From Clostridiales bacterium (GTDB lineage: Bacteria; Bacillota; Peptococcia; Peptococcales; Peptococcaceae), in contig QAKL01000060.1 in assembly GCA_003343815.1 (NCBI GenBank), forward strand, positions 1-13,882: 13,882 nt of DNA, read 5' to 3'. The position numbers and the translations under genes were made by a program. Under the pieces are notes generated by a model. The model ran no database searches and had not been told where the DNA came from. It was given only the letters and a program-made list of their open reading frames with translations. Below, one piece after another: positions 1 through 7,461 of the stretch (position 1 is the first letter of the stretch; each line of letters begins with the position of its first letter).

Positions 1-1
1 G

Positions 2-538
2 CTTAAAACAGCTAAAGGACGCGGGAGTTTAACGATTACAGGGATTGTGGAGGAGGAAGAACTGAAAGGACAAACTCAGTCTCTTTACCGCAAAAGCATG
101 GCGAAAAGCTCGGCGGAAAATGTCCTCACGGTTTTGGAAAAGTTTTACGATGTCAGACCTGATGAATATGAAATCCACCTCAATTTCCCGGGAGGGATGC
201 CTATCGACGGTCCCTCGGCAGGGGTGACGATGGCGGTGGCGCTTTATTCGGCGATTAATAATCTGCCGGTGGATAATTATCTGGCGATGACCGGGGAGAT
301 CGCTATCACCGGCAAAGTGAAACCCGTGGGCGGCGTGAGCGATAAAATCCAGGCGGCTATTCAGATGGGCTTAAAGAGAGTAATTATTCCGCTGGATAAT
401 TACCAGAGCAATTTTAACAATTTGCCGATCGAAATTATCGCGGTGAGCCATGTGCAGGAGGTATTTGATATCGCTTTTATAGAGGCGGAAAATGAGAATC
501 CCAAAAGCTGCGAAAGTCTGCAGAGAGCGGCCAGATAA
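2..538 (+). CDS. lonB: LonB-like ATP-dependent protease, C-terminal part (5' end outside window)
   Basis: The reading frame is open from the left edge (codons begin at base 2), so the gene starts outside the window. A GTG at 47 is internal, not a start. What remains is the Lon-type serine peptidase domain. The catalytic serine lies in IDGPSAGVT (codon 215-217) and the catalytic lysine in GGVSDKIQAA (codon 344-346). They are 43 residues apart, the same spacing as in the complete Lon next door. The family degrades unfolded or regulatory proteins in the cytoplasm, using an AAA+ module that would lie upstream. The missing N-terminal part means LonB is inferred from position: in Bacillus, lonB lies directly before lonA and engB, as here. 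No terminator is visible after the stop, so transcription could continue into lonA. The C-terminal tail after the peptidase core (about 20 residues) is polar and unremarkable. Confidence 0.9.
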   Translation, partial: LKTAKGRGSLTITGIVEEEELKGQTQSLYRKSMAKSSAENVLTVLEKFYDVRPDEYEIHLNFPGGMPIDGPSAGVTMAVALYSAINNLPVDNYLAMTGEIAITGKVKPVGGVSDKIQAAIQMGLKRVIIPLDNYQSNFNNLPIEIIAVSHVQEVFDIAFIEAENENPKSCESLQRAAR

Positions 539-579
539 GGAGAAAATTATTGGGATTAAAATTTCTTCAAATAAACACC

Positions 580-608
580 TTGCAAAATACGCTTAATTTC
601 TTTATACT
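580..608 (+). promoter_or_regulatory. Probable sigma-A promoter of lonA
   Basis: TTGCAA at 580-585 and TATACT at 603-608 are separated by 17 bases, a good housekeeping promoter match in the 141-base gap between the two lon genes. The leader would be about 65 bases. No CIRCE inverted repeat and no CtsR-type GGTCAAA repeat is visible near it, so classical heat-shock control is not supported by the sequence. Confidence 0.6.
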
Positions 609-679
609 ATAGTTATTATACTTAGGGGCTTTAGGCTTATTTTTGCCCCGTAAATTAAGCGAGAGCAGAGGTGCGGTAA

Positions 680-3076
680 ATGAAGGAAGAAATGAATTTG
701 AACGATGATTTTTCATCTGCGGAGACAGACGCGGAAATCGTCGATAATTTTGAAAAAAATGTCTATCCGGCGATCGCGATGCGCGGCGCGGTAGGCTTTG
801 TCTATAGCGAATTTAATCTGGAGATCGGCCGCGATCAGTCGATAAACGCGATTGAGCAGGCTTTAAAGGACGATAACCGCGTCATTTTGGTGACGCAAAA
901 GGACATGGCAGTCGAAAAGCCTTTGCAGAGCGATTTGTATTACTATGGGCTTTTGGCGGAGATTAAAAAGGTGATTTATCTGCCGGGCGGCGGGATGCGC
1001 ATTACGGTGAAAGGCTTGGAAAAGGTGCAGGCCAAGGAATATTTGAGCTTTGAGCCGTATATCGAGATCGTCTATCAGCCGGCGTTTGAGGATGAGGGCG
1101 AGGATGTCGAGATCATCGCGCCGGCGATGGCCTCGGTCGAAAGTTATTTTGAGCATTACAGCCGTTTAAACGCCAAAATTAGCAAAGAGCAGGCGCGCCA
1201 AGCATTAAACGCGGCAGATATCCCAATCAAAATCGGCTTGATCGCTAATTTGATTTTCGCGACGGTGGAGGAAAAATACGCGATTTTTGCCGCCGACAGT
1301 TTGAGCGAAAAATTGGAATTGTTGTTAGCCTATTTTGTGCGTGCGGAAAAATTGGCGGAATTAGAAAACCGTATTAACCAAAAGGTCAAAGAGAGCATCG
1401 ACAAAGGTCAACAGGAGTATTACCTGCGCGAAAAAATCAAGGTAATTAACGAGGAACTGGGCGACAGCGAGGACAAAACTGTCGAAATCCAGGAGATCAA
1501 CGAAAAAATCGCGCAGCTGGATCTACCGCCCGAGGTCGAGGAAAAGCTGCACAAGGAAGTCAAGCGTTTAAACCGCACGATGGTGGCTTCGCCGGATTAT
1601 GCGGTGATCCGCAATTATTTGGATTGGGTGCTGGATCTGCCGTGGGGCATTTATACCAAAGATGAGGAAAATATCAATAACGCGCAGAAGATTCTGGATC
1701 GCGATCATTACGGTTTGGAAAAAGTCAAGGAGCGCATATTGGAGTTTTTGGCGGTGCGCCAGCTGAAAGAAGACAGCAAAGGTCCTATTATTTGCTTGGT
1801 CGGACCTCCCGGCGTGGGCAAAACGTCGCTGGCACGCTCGGTGGCAGACGCGCTAAATAAAAATTTTGTGCGCATGTCCTTAGGCGGCGTGCGCGATGAG
1901 GCAGAAATCCGCGGTCATCGCCGTACTTATATCGGCGCGATGCCTGGGCGCATTATCAGGGGCTTGTGCGAGGCGAAATCCGCTAATCCGTTATTTTTGT
2001 TTGACGAGATCGATAAAATGGCGAGCGATTTCCGTGGCGATCCGGCAGCGGCGCTGCTCGAGGTTTTGGATCCGGAGCAAAATAAAACGTTCAGCGATCA
2101 TTTTATCGAAGCGCCCTTTGATTTATCGAAAGTGTTATTTTTAACGACGGCTAATTCTTTGCAGGATATCCCCGAGCCGCTGCTTGACCGTATGGAAATC
2201 ATCGAGCTTTCGAGCTATACGGAGGCGGAAAAATTACAGATCGCGCGCCGTCATCTGTGGGGCAAGCAGGTCGAGGAAAACGGACTGACTAAACGCCAGA
2301 TCTCGATAACGGATGAGGCGATCATGAAAATCATCCAAAATTACACCAGAGAGGCAGGCGTGCGCGGATTGGAGCGCAAATTAGGCGCGCTTTGCCGCCG
2401 CACGGCAATGGATATCGCCTCCGGCAAGAAAAAATCCGCGCGCATCACGGCGGATAATTTGGCGAAATATTTAGGCGTGCCGCGCTATACGCACAGTGAG
2501 CTTTTAGATAAGGACGAAATCGGCGTAGCGACAGGCATGGCGTGGACGGCGGCAGGAGGCGAATTACTGCCGATCGAGGTTTCAATTTTACCGGGCAAGG
2601 GCAATTTGCTGCTTACAGGACAATTAGGCGATGTGATGAAAGAATCAGCGCAGATGTCGCTAAGCTATATCCGCAGTATCTGGGATAAGCTGGGTTTGGA
2701 AAAAGATTTTTATGAAAAAATCGATGTGCATATCCACGCGCCGGAGGGTGCCGTCCCTAAAGACGGACCGTCTGCGGGCGTGACTTTGGTCACGGCGATG
2801 GTTTCGGCGCTGACGAAACGTGCGGTCAGACGCGATATCGCGATGACAGGCGAGATGACTTTGCGCGGGAAAGTTTTGCCGATTGGCGGGTTAAAGGAGA
2901 AATCATTGGCGGCATACCGCGCTGGCAGCCGCGAAATCATCATCCCGATCGACAATAAAAAGGACATGGAGGAAATCCCTGCGGAGATCCGCAAAGAAAT
3001 GACGATTCATTTGGCGGATAATATCACAGAAGTACTGGATTGGGCGTTAGCAGCGGAGGGGAGCGAGCAGAAATGA
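680..3076 (+). CDS. lon: ATP-dependent protease Lon (LonA type)
   Basis: This is a complete 798-residue cytoplasmic AAA+ serine protease, a normal LonA length. Domains in order are an N-terminal substrate-binding LON domain (about 28-225), a coiled linker, the AAA+ module and the C-terminal peptidase. Walker A is GPPGVGKT at 375-382 (K381), and Walker B is FDEID with D442/E443. The catalytic dyad is S698 in KDGPSAGVT and K741 in GGLKEKSLAA, 43 residues apart as in E. coli S679/K722. ATG 680 is chosen because AGAGGTG lies 6 bases upstream; an ATG four codons later is a weaker alternative. The first 27 residues are acidic and precede the usual start of the LON domain (YPAIAMRG). The stop overlaps the engB start as ATGA, implying translational coupling. 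The family removes misfolded proteins and short-lived regulators. Identification is very secure. Confidence 0.98.
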   Translation: MKEEMNLNDDFSSAETDAEIVDNFEKNVYPAIAMRGAVGFVYSEFNLEIGRDQSINAIEQALKDDNRVILVTQKDMAVEKPLQSDLYYYGLLAEIKKVIYLPGGGMRITVKGLEKVQAKEYLSFEPYIEIVYQPAFEDEGEDVEIIAPAMASVESYFEHYSRLNAKISKEQARQALNAADIPIKIGLIANLIFATVEEKYAIFAADSLSEKLELLLAYFVRAEKLAELENRINQKVKESIDKGQQEYYLREKIKVINEELGDSEDKTVEIQEINEKIAQLDLPPEVEEKLHKEVKRLNRTMVASPDYAVIRNYLDWVLDLPWGIYTKDEENINNAQKILDRDHYGLEKVKERILEFLAVRQLKEDSKGPIICLVGPPGVGKTSLARSVADALNKNFVRMSLGGVRDEAEIRGHRRTYIGAMPGRIIRGLCEAKSANPLFLFDEIDKMASDFRGDPAAALLEVLDPEQNKTFSDHFIEAPFDLSKVLFLTTANSLQDIPEPLLDRMEIIELSSYTEAEKLQIARRHLWGKQVEENGLTKRQISITDEAIMKIIQNYTREAGVRGLERKLGALCRRTAMDIASGKKKSARITADNLAKYLGVPRYTHSELLDKDEIGVATGMAWTAAGGELLPIEVSILPGKGNLLLTGQLGDVMKESAQMSLSYIRSIWDKLGLEKDFYEKIDVHIHAPEGAVPKDGPSAGVTLVTAMVSALTKRAVRRDIAMTGEMTLRGKVLPIGGLKEKSLAAYRAGSREIIIPIDNKKDMEEIPAEIRKEMTIHLADNITEVLDWALAAEGSEQK

Positions 3077-3696
3077 TTATCAAAAATGCGGAATTTATCA
3101 TCAGCGCCGTCAGCCCCAAGCAATATCCGACAGACAATCTGCCGCAAATCGCTTTGGCGGGGCGCAGTAATGTCGGCAAGTCATCGTTAATCAACAAATT
3201 TATCAACCGCCGCAATTTAGCTCGCACCAGCAGCAAGCCCGGTAAAACACAGACGTTGAATTTCTATCGGATTAACACTAATCAGTTTTACTTTGTCGAT
3301 CTGCCGGGCTATGGCTTCGCTAAAGTAAGCCAAAGCGTCAAAGAGGAGTGGGGTAAATTCATCGACCGCTATTTGGGCGGTTGCGCCGAAGTGAAGGGCG
3401 TGATCCAGATCGTAGATATCAGGCACGCTCCGAGCAAGGACGACGTGAGTATGTATGAGTGGCTCATGAGCAAAAATCTGCCGACTTTGATCGTGGCGAC
3501 TAAAGCGGATAAAATTTCGAAAGGGCAATGGCTTAAACAGTTAAAGCTGCTAAAAACGACGATGAATACCGTGCCTGAGCAGGAAATTGTCATTTTTTCC
3601 GCCGAAACAGGTCAGGGACTGGCAGAATTGCAAAATTGGGTCGAAAATAAAGTGACAGGTGAGGCTTTCGGCGAGGGAGATGAAATAAATGGGTAA
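3073..3696 (+). CDS. engB: Ribosome biogenesis GTP-binding protein EngB/YsxC
   Basis: This 207-residue TRAFAC-class GTPase is needed for 50S subunit assembly in Firmicutes. G motifs are clear: G1 GRSNVGKS (30-37), the G2 region KPGKTQTLNF (55-64), G3 DLPGYG (76-81), G4 TKAD (143-146) and the G5-like FSAETGQG (about 175-182). The frame is open further upstream to 3040, but ATG 3073 is preferred. It overlaps the lon stop (ATGA), has GGAGGGGAG 10-15 bases upstream, and MIIKNAEFI is the usual EngB N-terminus. The C-terminal tail (about EAFGEGDEING) is acidic and slightly longer than typical. The gene sits in an operon with lonA, a small basic gene and cca. The lonA-engB adjacency is also known from Bacillus, which supports the call. 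Confidence 0.97.
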   Translation: MIIKNAEFIISAVSPKQYPTDNLPQIALAGRSNVGKSSLINKFINRRNLARTSSKPGKTQTLNFYRINTNQFYFVDLPGYGFAKVSQSVKEEWGKFIDRYLGGCAEVKGVIQIVDIRHAPSKDDVSMYEWLMSKNLPTLIVATKADKISKGQWLKQLKLLKTTMNTVPEQEIVIFSAETGQGLAELQNWVENKVTGEAFGEGDEING

Positions 3697-3850
3697 CAAT
3701 GTTTACGAAACTCCGCGCAATAAAAGCAAATGGCATACTTCAAGCGACAAAACGCACAAAGCGAACGCTAATTTTCACGATACGAACGATAAAATGGCGC
3801 GTTTGCAGAAATTGAAAGAAAAAGCGCAGAAGCAGAAAAACGAGCAGTAA
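3689..3850 (+). CDS. Small basic protein of unknown function (53 aa), between engB and cca
   Basis: This short frame begins at an ATG overlapping the last 8 bases of engB and ends 18 bases before the cca start. GAGGGAGA lies about 8 bases upstream of the ATG as a ribosome binding site. The product begins MGNNVYETPRNKSKW and ends in a lysine-rich, probably helical tail with alternating Lys, Glu and Gln. By my count it has 12 Lys/Arg and 3 His against 6 Asp/Glu, so it is clearly basic. There is no signal peptide, membrane segment or cysteine. Overlap at one end, tight spacing at the other and a good RBS make a real coupled gene likely. I do not recognise a family. Its composition and place between a ribosome-assembly GTPase and a tRNA-maturation enzyme suggest an RNA-associated role, but that is inference only. 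Confidence 0.7.
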   Translation: MGNNVYETPRNKSKWHTSSDKTHKANANFHDTNDKMARLQKLKEKAQKQKNEQ

Positions 3851-3868
3851 TTAAAGGAGGGGAGAGCA

Positions 3869-5203
3869 GTGCAAATCGAGATCAATATTCCCGCACCGTG
3901 CGAAAAAGCGCTGGAAATTTTGGAGCGTCACGGTTATGAGGCGTATTTGGTGGGCGGCTGTGTGCGTGACAGTATCTTGGGACGCGAGCCCGGCGACTGG
4001 GATATTTGCACTAATGCTCTGCCCGAGGAGATGATCGCCGCTTTTGCCGACTATCGCTTGGTTTTAAACGGGCTGAAGCACGGCACGGTGACGGTCATTA
4101 TCATGCATACGGCGATCGAAATCACAACCTATCGAATAGACGGGGAGTATGAGGACAACCGTCACCCCAAGGAAGTCACCTTTACTTCCGACTTAGCATT
4201 AGATTTGAGCCGCCGCGATTTTACGATCAATGCTTTGGCGTATAATCAGGGAAAAGGCGTGGTTGACTGCTTTGGCGGCTTGGAGGATTTGGCAAACGGT
4301 GTAATCAAAGCGGTCGGCGATCCCTACAAGCGTTTTCACGAGGACGGGCTGCGGATTTTGCGCGCGGTGCGCTTCGCCTGCGTGCTGGGATTTACCTACG
4401 ATGAGCGGACAAAGGATGCAGTACGCGACTGCAATTATTTATTGCGCAATATCGCGACCGAGCGTATCCAAGTCGAACTCAATAAAATCCTCCTTTCGCC
4501 TAATGTCCGCCAAGGGCTGGAGGATATGTATCAATTGGGATTATACAGCTATTTTTTGCCGGAGATGTGCCATACCTACGGTTTTGCGCAGCATAATCCC
4601 TTTAATTGCTACGATGTGTTCGGGCATATCGTGCGCTCGGTAGAACTAATCGAGCCTGATTTGACTTTGCGGCTGACGATGTTTCTGCATGATATCGGTA
4701 AGCCATTCGTCTGGGAGGAGTGCTTTGATGGCAACGACTGCTTTCCGCTGCACGAGATCCCGTCGGCAGAAATCGCCGAAAAATTTTTGGAGCAGATGCA
4801 CTATGATAAAAAGACCTCCAAAGAGGTCGTGAAACTTATTTTAGCGCACAATGACCATATTTTAGACGATGATTACAGTATTCGCATGGAACTAAACAAG
4901 ATGGGTGCTGAAAGCTTGGGGAGATTGCTTCAGGTCAAAATAGCCGATATGGGTGCTAAAAATGAGGAGATGAAAAGCATGACGCCGTTTTTTGCGCAGC
5001 TGAGAGCGCGCATGGATACAATCATCGCCCGAGGCGACTGCTATCAGATCTCGCAGTTGGCGGTAAACGGTAACGATTTGCGGGCGTTGGGCTATGAGGG
5101 CGCGAAAATCGGAGAAATGCTGGCGTATCTTTTGGCAGAAATTTTAAAGGCGCCGACTTTAAATGAAAGAGATACGCTTTTAGAAATGCTGCGGCTCGGG
5201 TGA
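3869..5203 (+). CDS. cca: CCA-adding tRNA nucleotidyltransferase with HD domain
   Basis: This 444-residue class II nucleotidyltransferase adds or repairs the 3' CCA of tRNAs in the cytoplasm. The head has the GGCVRD motif (29-34) and the metal-binding DWD (D43, D45). These are followed by RRDFTINALAYN, the EDGLRILRAVRFA base-recognition motif and the ERIQVELNKIL motif. A C-terminal HD phosphohydrolase-like domain is marked by H274-D275 in FLHDIGKP and a later LAHND. HD-containing members of this length are common in clostridial-type bacteria. The start is GTG 3869, preceded by the strong AAAGGAGGGGAG about 5-15 bases upstream. It is the last gene of the lon-engB cluster, and its 3' end forms the 5' arm of the terminator. 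A poly(A) polymerase or A-adding-only enzyme cannot be excluded from sequence alone, but CCA addition is the usual activity. Confidence 0.93.
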   Translation: MQIEINIPAPCEKALEILERHGYEAYLVGGCVRDSILGREPGDWDICTNALPEEMIAAFADYRLVLNGLKHGTVTVIIMHTAIEITTYRIDGEYEDNRHPKEVTFTSDLALDLSRRDFTINALAYNQGKGVVDCFGGLEDLANGVIKAVGDPYKRFHEDGLRILRAVRFACVLGFTYDERTKDAVRDCNYLLRNIATERIQVELNKILLSPNVRQGLEDMYQLGLYSYFLPEMCHTYGFAQHNPFNCYDVFGHIVRSVELIEPDLTLRLTMFLHDIGKPFVWEECFDGNDCFPLHEIPSAEIAEKFLEQMHYDKKTSKEVVKLILAHNDHILDDDYSIRMELNKMGAESLGRLLQVKIADMGAKNEEMKSMTPFFAQLRARMDTIIARGDCYQISQLAVNGNDLRALGYEGAKIGEMLAYLLAEILKAPTLNERDTLLEMLRLG

Positions 5204-5218
5204 TCTCGAGCCTTTTTT
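5193..5218 (+). terminator. Intrinsic terminator of the lon-engB-cca cluster
   Basis: GGCTCGGG and CTCGAGCC pair as an 8-bp stem (one G-U pair) with a 4-base TGAT loop, followed directly by six T. The 5' arm is inside the last cca codons and the stop codon lies in the loop region, so gene and terminator overlap. Confidence 0.88.
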
Positions 5219-5400
5219 ATGCGATTTATTAACGCTTTATATACTCCGCAAATTTGGTTATAATAATAAAAATGCGCGTATTTTCGCTAATAATAAGCTT
5301 CTAAAAAGTGCATAAAATAAGCGGATGGGTATATAATTTATTTTAATCCGCCTTAATAAATTGAGATAATATATTTATAATATTTTTTGATAAATAACTC
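5219..5400. other. AT-rich intergenic spacer without a supported gene
   Basis: No frame here has both a ribosome binding site and a coding look. TATAAT at 5259-5264 has a weak TTTATA 17 bases upstream and could be a minor distal promoter for the 69-aa gene. GCGGAT (5321-5326) and ATCCGC (5346-5351) are inverted repeats separated by 19 AT-rich bases, possibly a weak hairpin or protein site. Nothing else stands out. Confidence 0.5.
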
Positions 5401-5429
5401 TTGCATTTGCCCAAGCACTATGCTATATT
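5401..5429 (+). promoter_or_regulatory. Sigma-A promoter of the 69-aa small gene
   Basis: TTGCAT at 5401-5406 and TATATT at 5424-5429 are spaced by 17 bases. TGC directly before the -10 gives an extended -10 element (TGnTATATT). The leader to the start codon would be about 58 bases. Confidence 0.72.
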
Positions 5430-5493
5430 ATATATATGAATTACCAATGCTTTACCCAGTAAGATGATCAGATAAATAAAGGAGGAACTTACA

Positions 5494-5703
5494 ATGGAAA
5501 TCGATGCAAGAAAATTAGGTATCCCCGAGGAAAACTGCGAACAGATGAAAACTGTAGCGTCTAAAGTAGGCTTACAGGTAGTTTGCTCCGATGACGACGT
5601 GGAAGAAACCGGCATCAACCTTTCTGCTACCGAGAACTGCGAAAATATCAAAGAAACCGTTTCCAAATACGGTGTAGCCGTTGTCTGCGACGAGGATAAA
5701 TAA
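5494..5703 (+). CDS. Small acidic protein with two tandem Cys-x15-Cys units, unknown function (69 aa)
   Basis: ATG 5494 follows AAAGGAGGA by 7 bases, a near-ideal ribosome binding site. The product is internally duplicated: residues 13-35 align with 47-69 without gaps, with 12 of 23 identical. Each unit reads ENCE..K...SK.G..VVC.(D/E)D. Cysteines are C15, C31, C49 and C65, with 15 residues between the pair in each unit and a 34-residue period. By my count there are 16 Asp/Glu against 7 Lys/Arg. Each unit looks like a helix starting near the first Cys and a short strand ending at the second. There is no signal peptide or membrane segment, so it is probably cytoplasmic. It has its own promoter and terminator, suggesting independent and possibly high expression. 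I do not recognise the family. Metal binding or thiol redox chemistry is possible because of the paired cysteines, but is not shown. Confidence 0.88.
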   Translation: MEIDARKLGIPEENCEQMKTVASKVGLQVVCSDDDVEETGINLSATENCENIKETVSKYGVAVVCDEDK

Positions 5704-5714
5704 TTATCGACACG

Positions 5715-5745
5715 AAAAGGCGTACCATTAGGTACGCCTTTTTTT
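5715..5745 (+). terminator. Intrinsic terminator of the 69-aa small gene
   Basis: GGCGTACC (5719-5726) and GGTACGCC (5731-5738) form a perfect 8-bp stem with loop ATTA, flanked by AAAA and followed by seven T. It lies 12 bases after the stop codon. Confidence 0.93.
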
Positions 5746-5751
5746 GTGCGT

Positions 5752-5777
5752 AAAAAAGCCTGTTATCCAGCAGGCTT
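5752..5777 (-). terminator. Intrinsic terminator of the symporter gene
   Basis: Read on the minus strand, AAGCCTG and CAGGCTT pair around an 8-base loop and run into a T-tract (the A-run at 5752-5757 on the plus strand). It lies 16 bases beyond the tandem stop codons of the symporter gene and is separate from the terminator of the convergent small gene. Confidence 0.85.
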
Positions 5778-5793
5778 AAATTTTTATTCGTTA

Positions 5794-7341
5794 TTATTCG
5801 GCTTCGTCACCTAAAGCGTCTTTTGCTGCGACTAATACTTTGTGCTCGTAGCAGGAGAAAAATTCGTCAAGGGTACGGGCATCTTGCTTTTTGGTGAAAG
5901 CGCTTACCACCGGGACGATGACCAAGCCCATCAGCATGACGAATGCGCCGCAGTTAATAGGGGATTGGAGGACTGCAGGGAAAGAAGCGCGGAAGAGGAT
6001 ATTGGCAGTCATGACTACCGTGCTAAAGATAAAGCAGCACCAAACGCTTGCTTTGGAGGTTTTCTTGGAGTACAGGCTGTATAAAAGCGGCGCTAAGAAA
6101 GCTCCGGCTAAGGCACCCCAAGAGATACCCATTAACTGTGCAATAAAAGTGACGCTGCTTTTGTATTGCAAAATAGCAATCACAACCGAAATAGCGATAA
6201 AGATAATGATGAAGAAACGGATGCAGAACAGTTGTTTTTTCTCATTCATATCTTTCATGACGGTGGTTTTCAAAAAGTCCAAAGTCAAAGTCGAGCTGGA
6301 GGCTAAAACCAAGCTGGACAAAGTGGACATCGAAGCGGACAAGACCAAGACGATGACGACTGCGATTAAAATATCGGGCAGGTCTTGGAGCATGGCAGGG
6401 ATGATGCTGTCATAGCCGTTAGCGGCGATATCGACTTTGTCACTCATCAAGCGGCCGAAACCGCCCAAGAAGTAGCAGCCGCCGGCGACGATGATCGCAA
6501 AGAAAGTCGAAATGACGGTGCCTTTACTGATGTCGCTTTCACTTTTGATGGCGTAAAATTTCTGTACCATTTGCGGCAGTCCCCAGGTGCCTAAGGAGGT
6601 CAGGATGACTACGCATAATAAGGAGAACGGATCAGGTCCGAAGAATGAGGCGAACACGCCGGGAACATCGGAAACGGAGGGGTCGCTTACCTGGGCTAAC
6701 GCGGCGAGCGAGCCCATGAAGCCGCCGTTAGTATTTAAAACTGCGGCGATAATAATAATGATACCGCCGATCATGATGATGCCTTGGATGAAATCGTTGA
6801 TTGCAGTTGCCATGTAGCCGCCGCAGGTGACGTAAACACCTGTTAAAATCGCCATGATGACGATGCAGACGGTGTAGTCGATGTTAAACGCCATACCGAA
6901 CAAGCGGGATAAGCCGTTGTAGAGAGACGCGGTGTAGGGGATTAAGAAGATGAAGATGATGACGGAAGCGGCAATTTTTAAATTGCGGGAGTTAAAGCGT
7001 TTGCCGAAAAAGTCCGGCATGGTCGCTGAGTCTAAATGCTGCGTCATCAAGCGTGTGCGGCGGCCTAAAATGCTCCAGGCTAATAATGAGCCGATAAACG
7101 CATTGCCCAATCCTACCCAAGTGGAAGCCAAGCCGAATTTCCAGCCGAATTGTCCGGCATAGCCGACGAAGATTACCGCCGAAAAGTACGATGTGCCGTA
7201 GGCAAAAGCAGTGAGCCACGGACCTACCGAGCGGCCACCCAAGACAAAGCCGTTCACATCGGAAGTGTGGCGGCGGCAGTAAATACCGACACCGACCATC
7301 AGAGAAAAGAACAGAATCAAAATTAAGCATTTAATAAACAT
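5794..7341 (-). CDS. Sodium:solute symporter (SSS family), predicted tyrosine-responsive
   Basis: This 515-residue, strongly hydrophobic protein has about a dozen predicted membrane helices, typical of SSS (PutP-like) Na+-coupled uptake carriers. Visible family marks are FVLGGRSVGPWLTA after helix 1, GGYMATAINDFIQG (the PutP-type GG...DF.QG motif), GTWGLPQMVQKFYAIKSE, and ASMSTLSSLVLASSS. The last matches the PutP segment holding the Na+-site Ser340/Thr341. ATG 7341 is chosen because AGAGAGG lies about 9 bases upstream and MFIKCLILIL starts the first helix directly. An in-frame ATG 30 codons earlier sits at the leader terminator and encodes no helix. The gene ends in TAATAA. A T-box leader reading as tyrosine-specific lies just upstream, so the likely cargo is tyrosine or a related aromatic compound. 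Family homology alone does not give the substrate. Confidence 0.88.
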   Translation of the reverse strand: MFIKCLILILFFSLMVGVGIYCRRHTSDVNGFVLGGRSVGPWLTAFAYGTSYFSAVIFVGYAGQFGWKFGLASTWVGLGNAFIGSLLAWSILGRRTRLMTQHLDSATMPDFFGKRFNSRNLKIAASVIIFIFLIPYTASLYNGLSRLFGMAFNIDYTVCIVIMAILTGVYVTCGGYMATAINDFIQGIIMIGGIIIIIAAVLNTNGGFMGSLAALAQVSDPSVSDVPGVFASFFGPDPFSLLCVVILTSLGTWGLPQMVQKFYAIKSESDISKGTVISTFFAIIVAGGCYFLGGFGRLMSDKVDIAANGYDSIIPAMLQDLPDILIAVVIVLVLSASMSTLSSLVLASSSTLTLDFLKTTVMKDMNEKKQLFCIRFFIIIFIAISVVIAILQYKSSVTFIAQLMGISWGALAGAFLAPLLYSLYSKKTSKASVWCCFIFSTVVMTANILFRASFPAVLQSPINCGAFVMLMGLVIVPVVSAFTKKQDARTLDEFFSCYEHKVLVAAKDALGDEAE

Positions 7342-7396
7342 TTTTTCAAACCTCTCTTTCGTTGTTTTACAGATATGCGGCCAAACGACGACAAGG

Positions 7397-7420
7397 GTTA
7401 GAGCGGATCCTTTCTCTAAC
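7397..7420 (-). other. Hairpin in the leader between T-box terminator and symporter start
   Basis: On the minus strand GTTAGAG and CTCTAAC form a 7-bp stem enclosing 10 bases that include AAAGGATCC. No U-tract follows, so it is not a terminator. It may only shape or protect the mRNA 5' region after read-through. Confidence 0.4.
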
Positions 7421-7429
7421 GAACAACAC

Positions 7430-7461
7430 AAAAAAGCCGTCCCTCATACAGGGACGGCTTT
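7430..7461 (-). terminator. Regulatory terminator of the T-box leader
   Basis: Read on the minus strand, AAAGCCGTCCCT and AGGGACGGCTTT form a 12-bp stem with a 5-base loop, running into six T (part of the T-run overlaps the stem base). Its 5' arm is shared with the antiterminator, as expected for T-box attenuation. Confidence 0.95.

Noticed and set aside
626..649. GGGGC / GCCCC inverted repeat upstream of lonA as a terminator or CIRCE-like operator
   Set aside because: It has only 5 bp with a 15-base loop, no T-tract follows and no match to the CIRCE sequence. It lies in the likely lonA leader.
863..1156. Antisense frame of 97 codons inside lon
   Set aside because: It lies wholly opposite a highly conserved Lon coding region, has low-complexity composition and no ribosome binding site. 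It is a shadow of the real gene.
3040..3072. Upstream start for engB at 3040
   Set aside because: It would add 11 non-family residues inside lon. ATG 3073 has GGAGGGGAG upstream and gives the normal EngB N-terminus.
5271..5303. Ten-codon frame in the spacer before the 69-aa gene, as a leader peptide
   Set aside because: It has no ribosome binding site and no run of regulatory codons or attenuator structure after it.
7342..7431. 30-residue N-terminal extension of the symporter from ATG 7431
   Set aside because: The ATG falls in the U-tract of the T-box terminator and has no RBS. The extension is not a membrane segment, whereas ATG 7341 has AGAGAGG before it.
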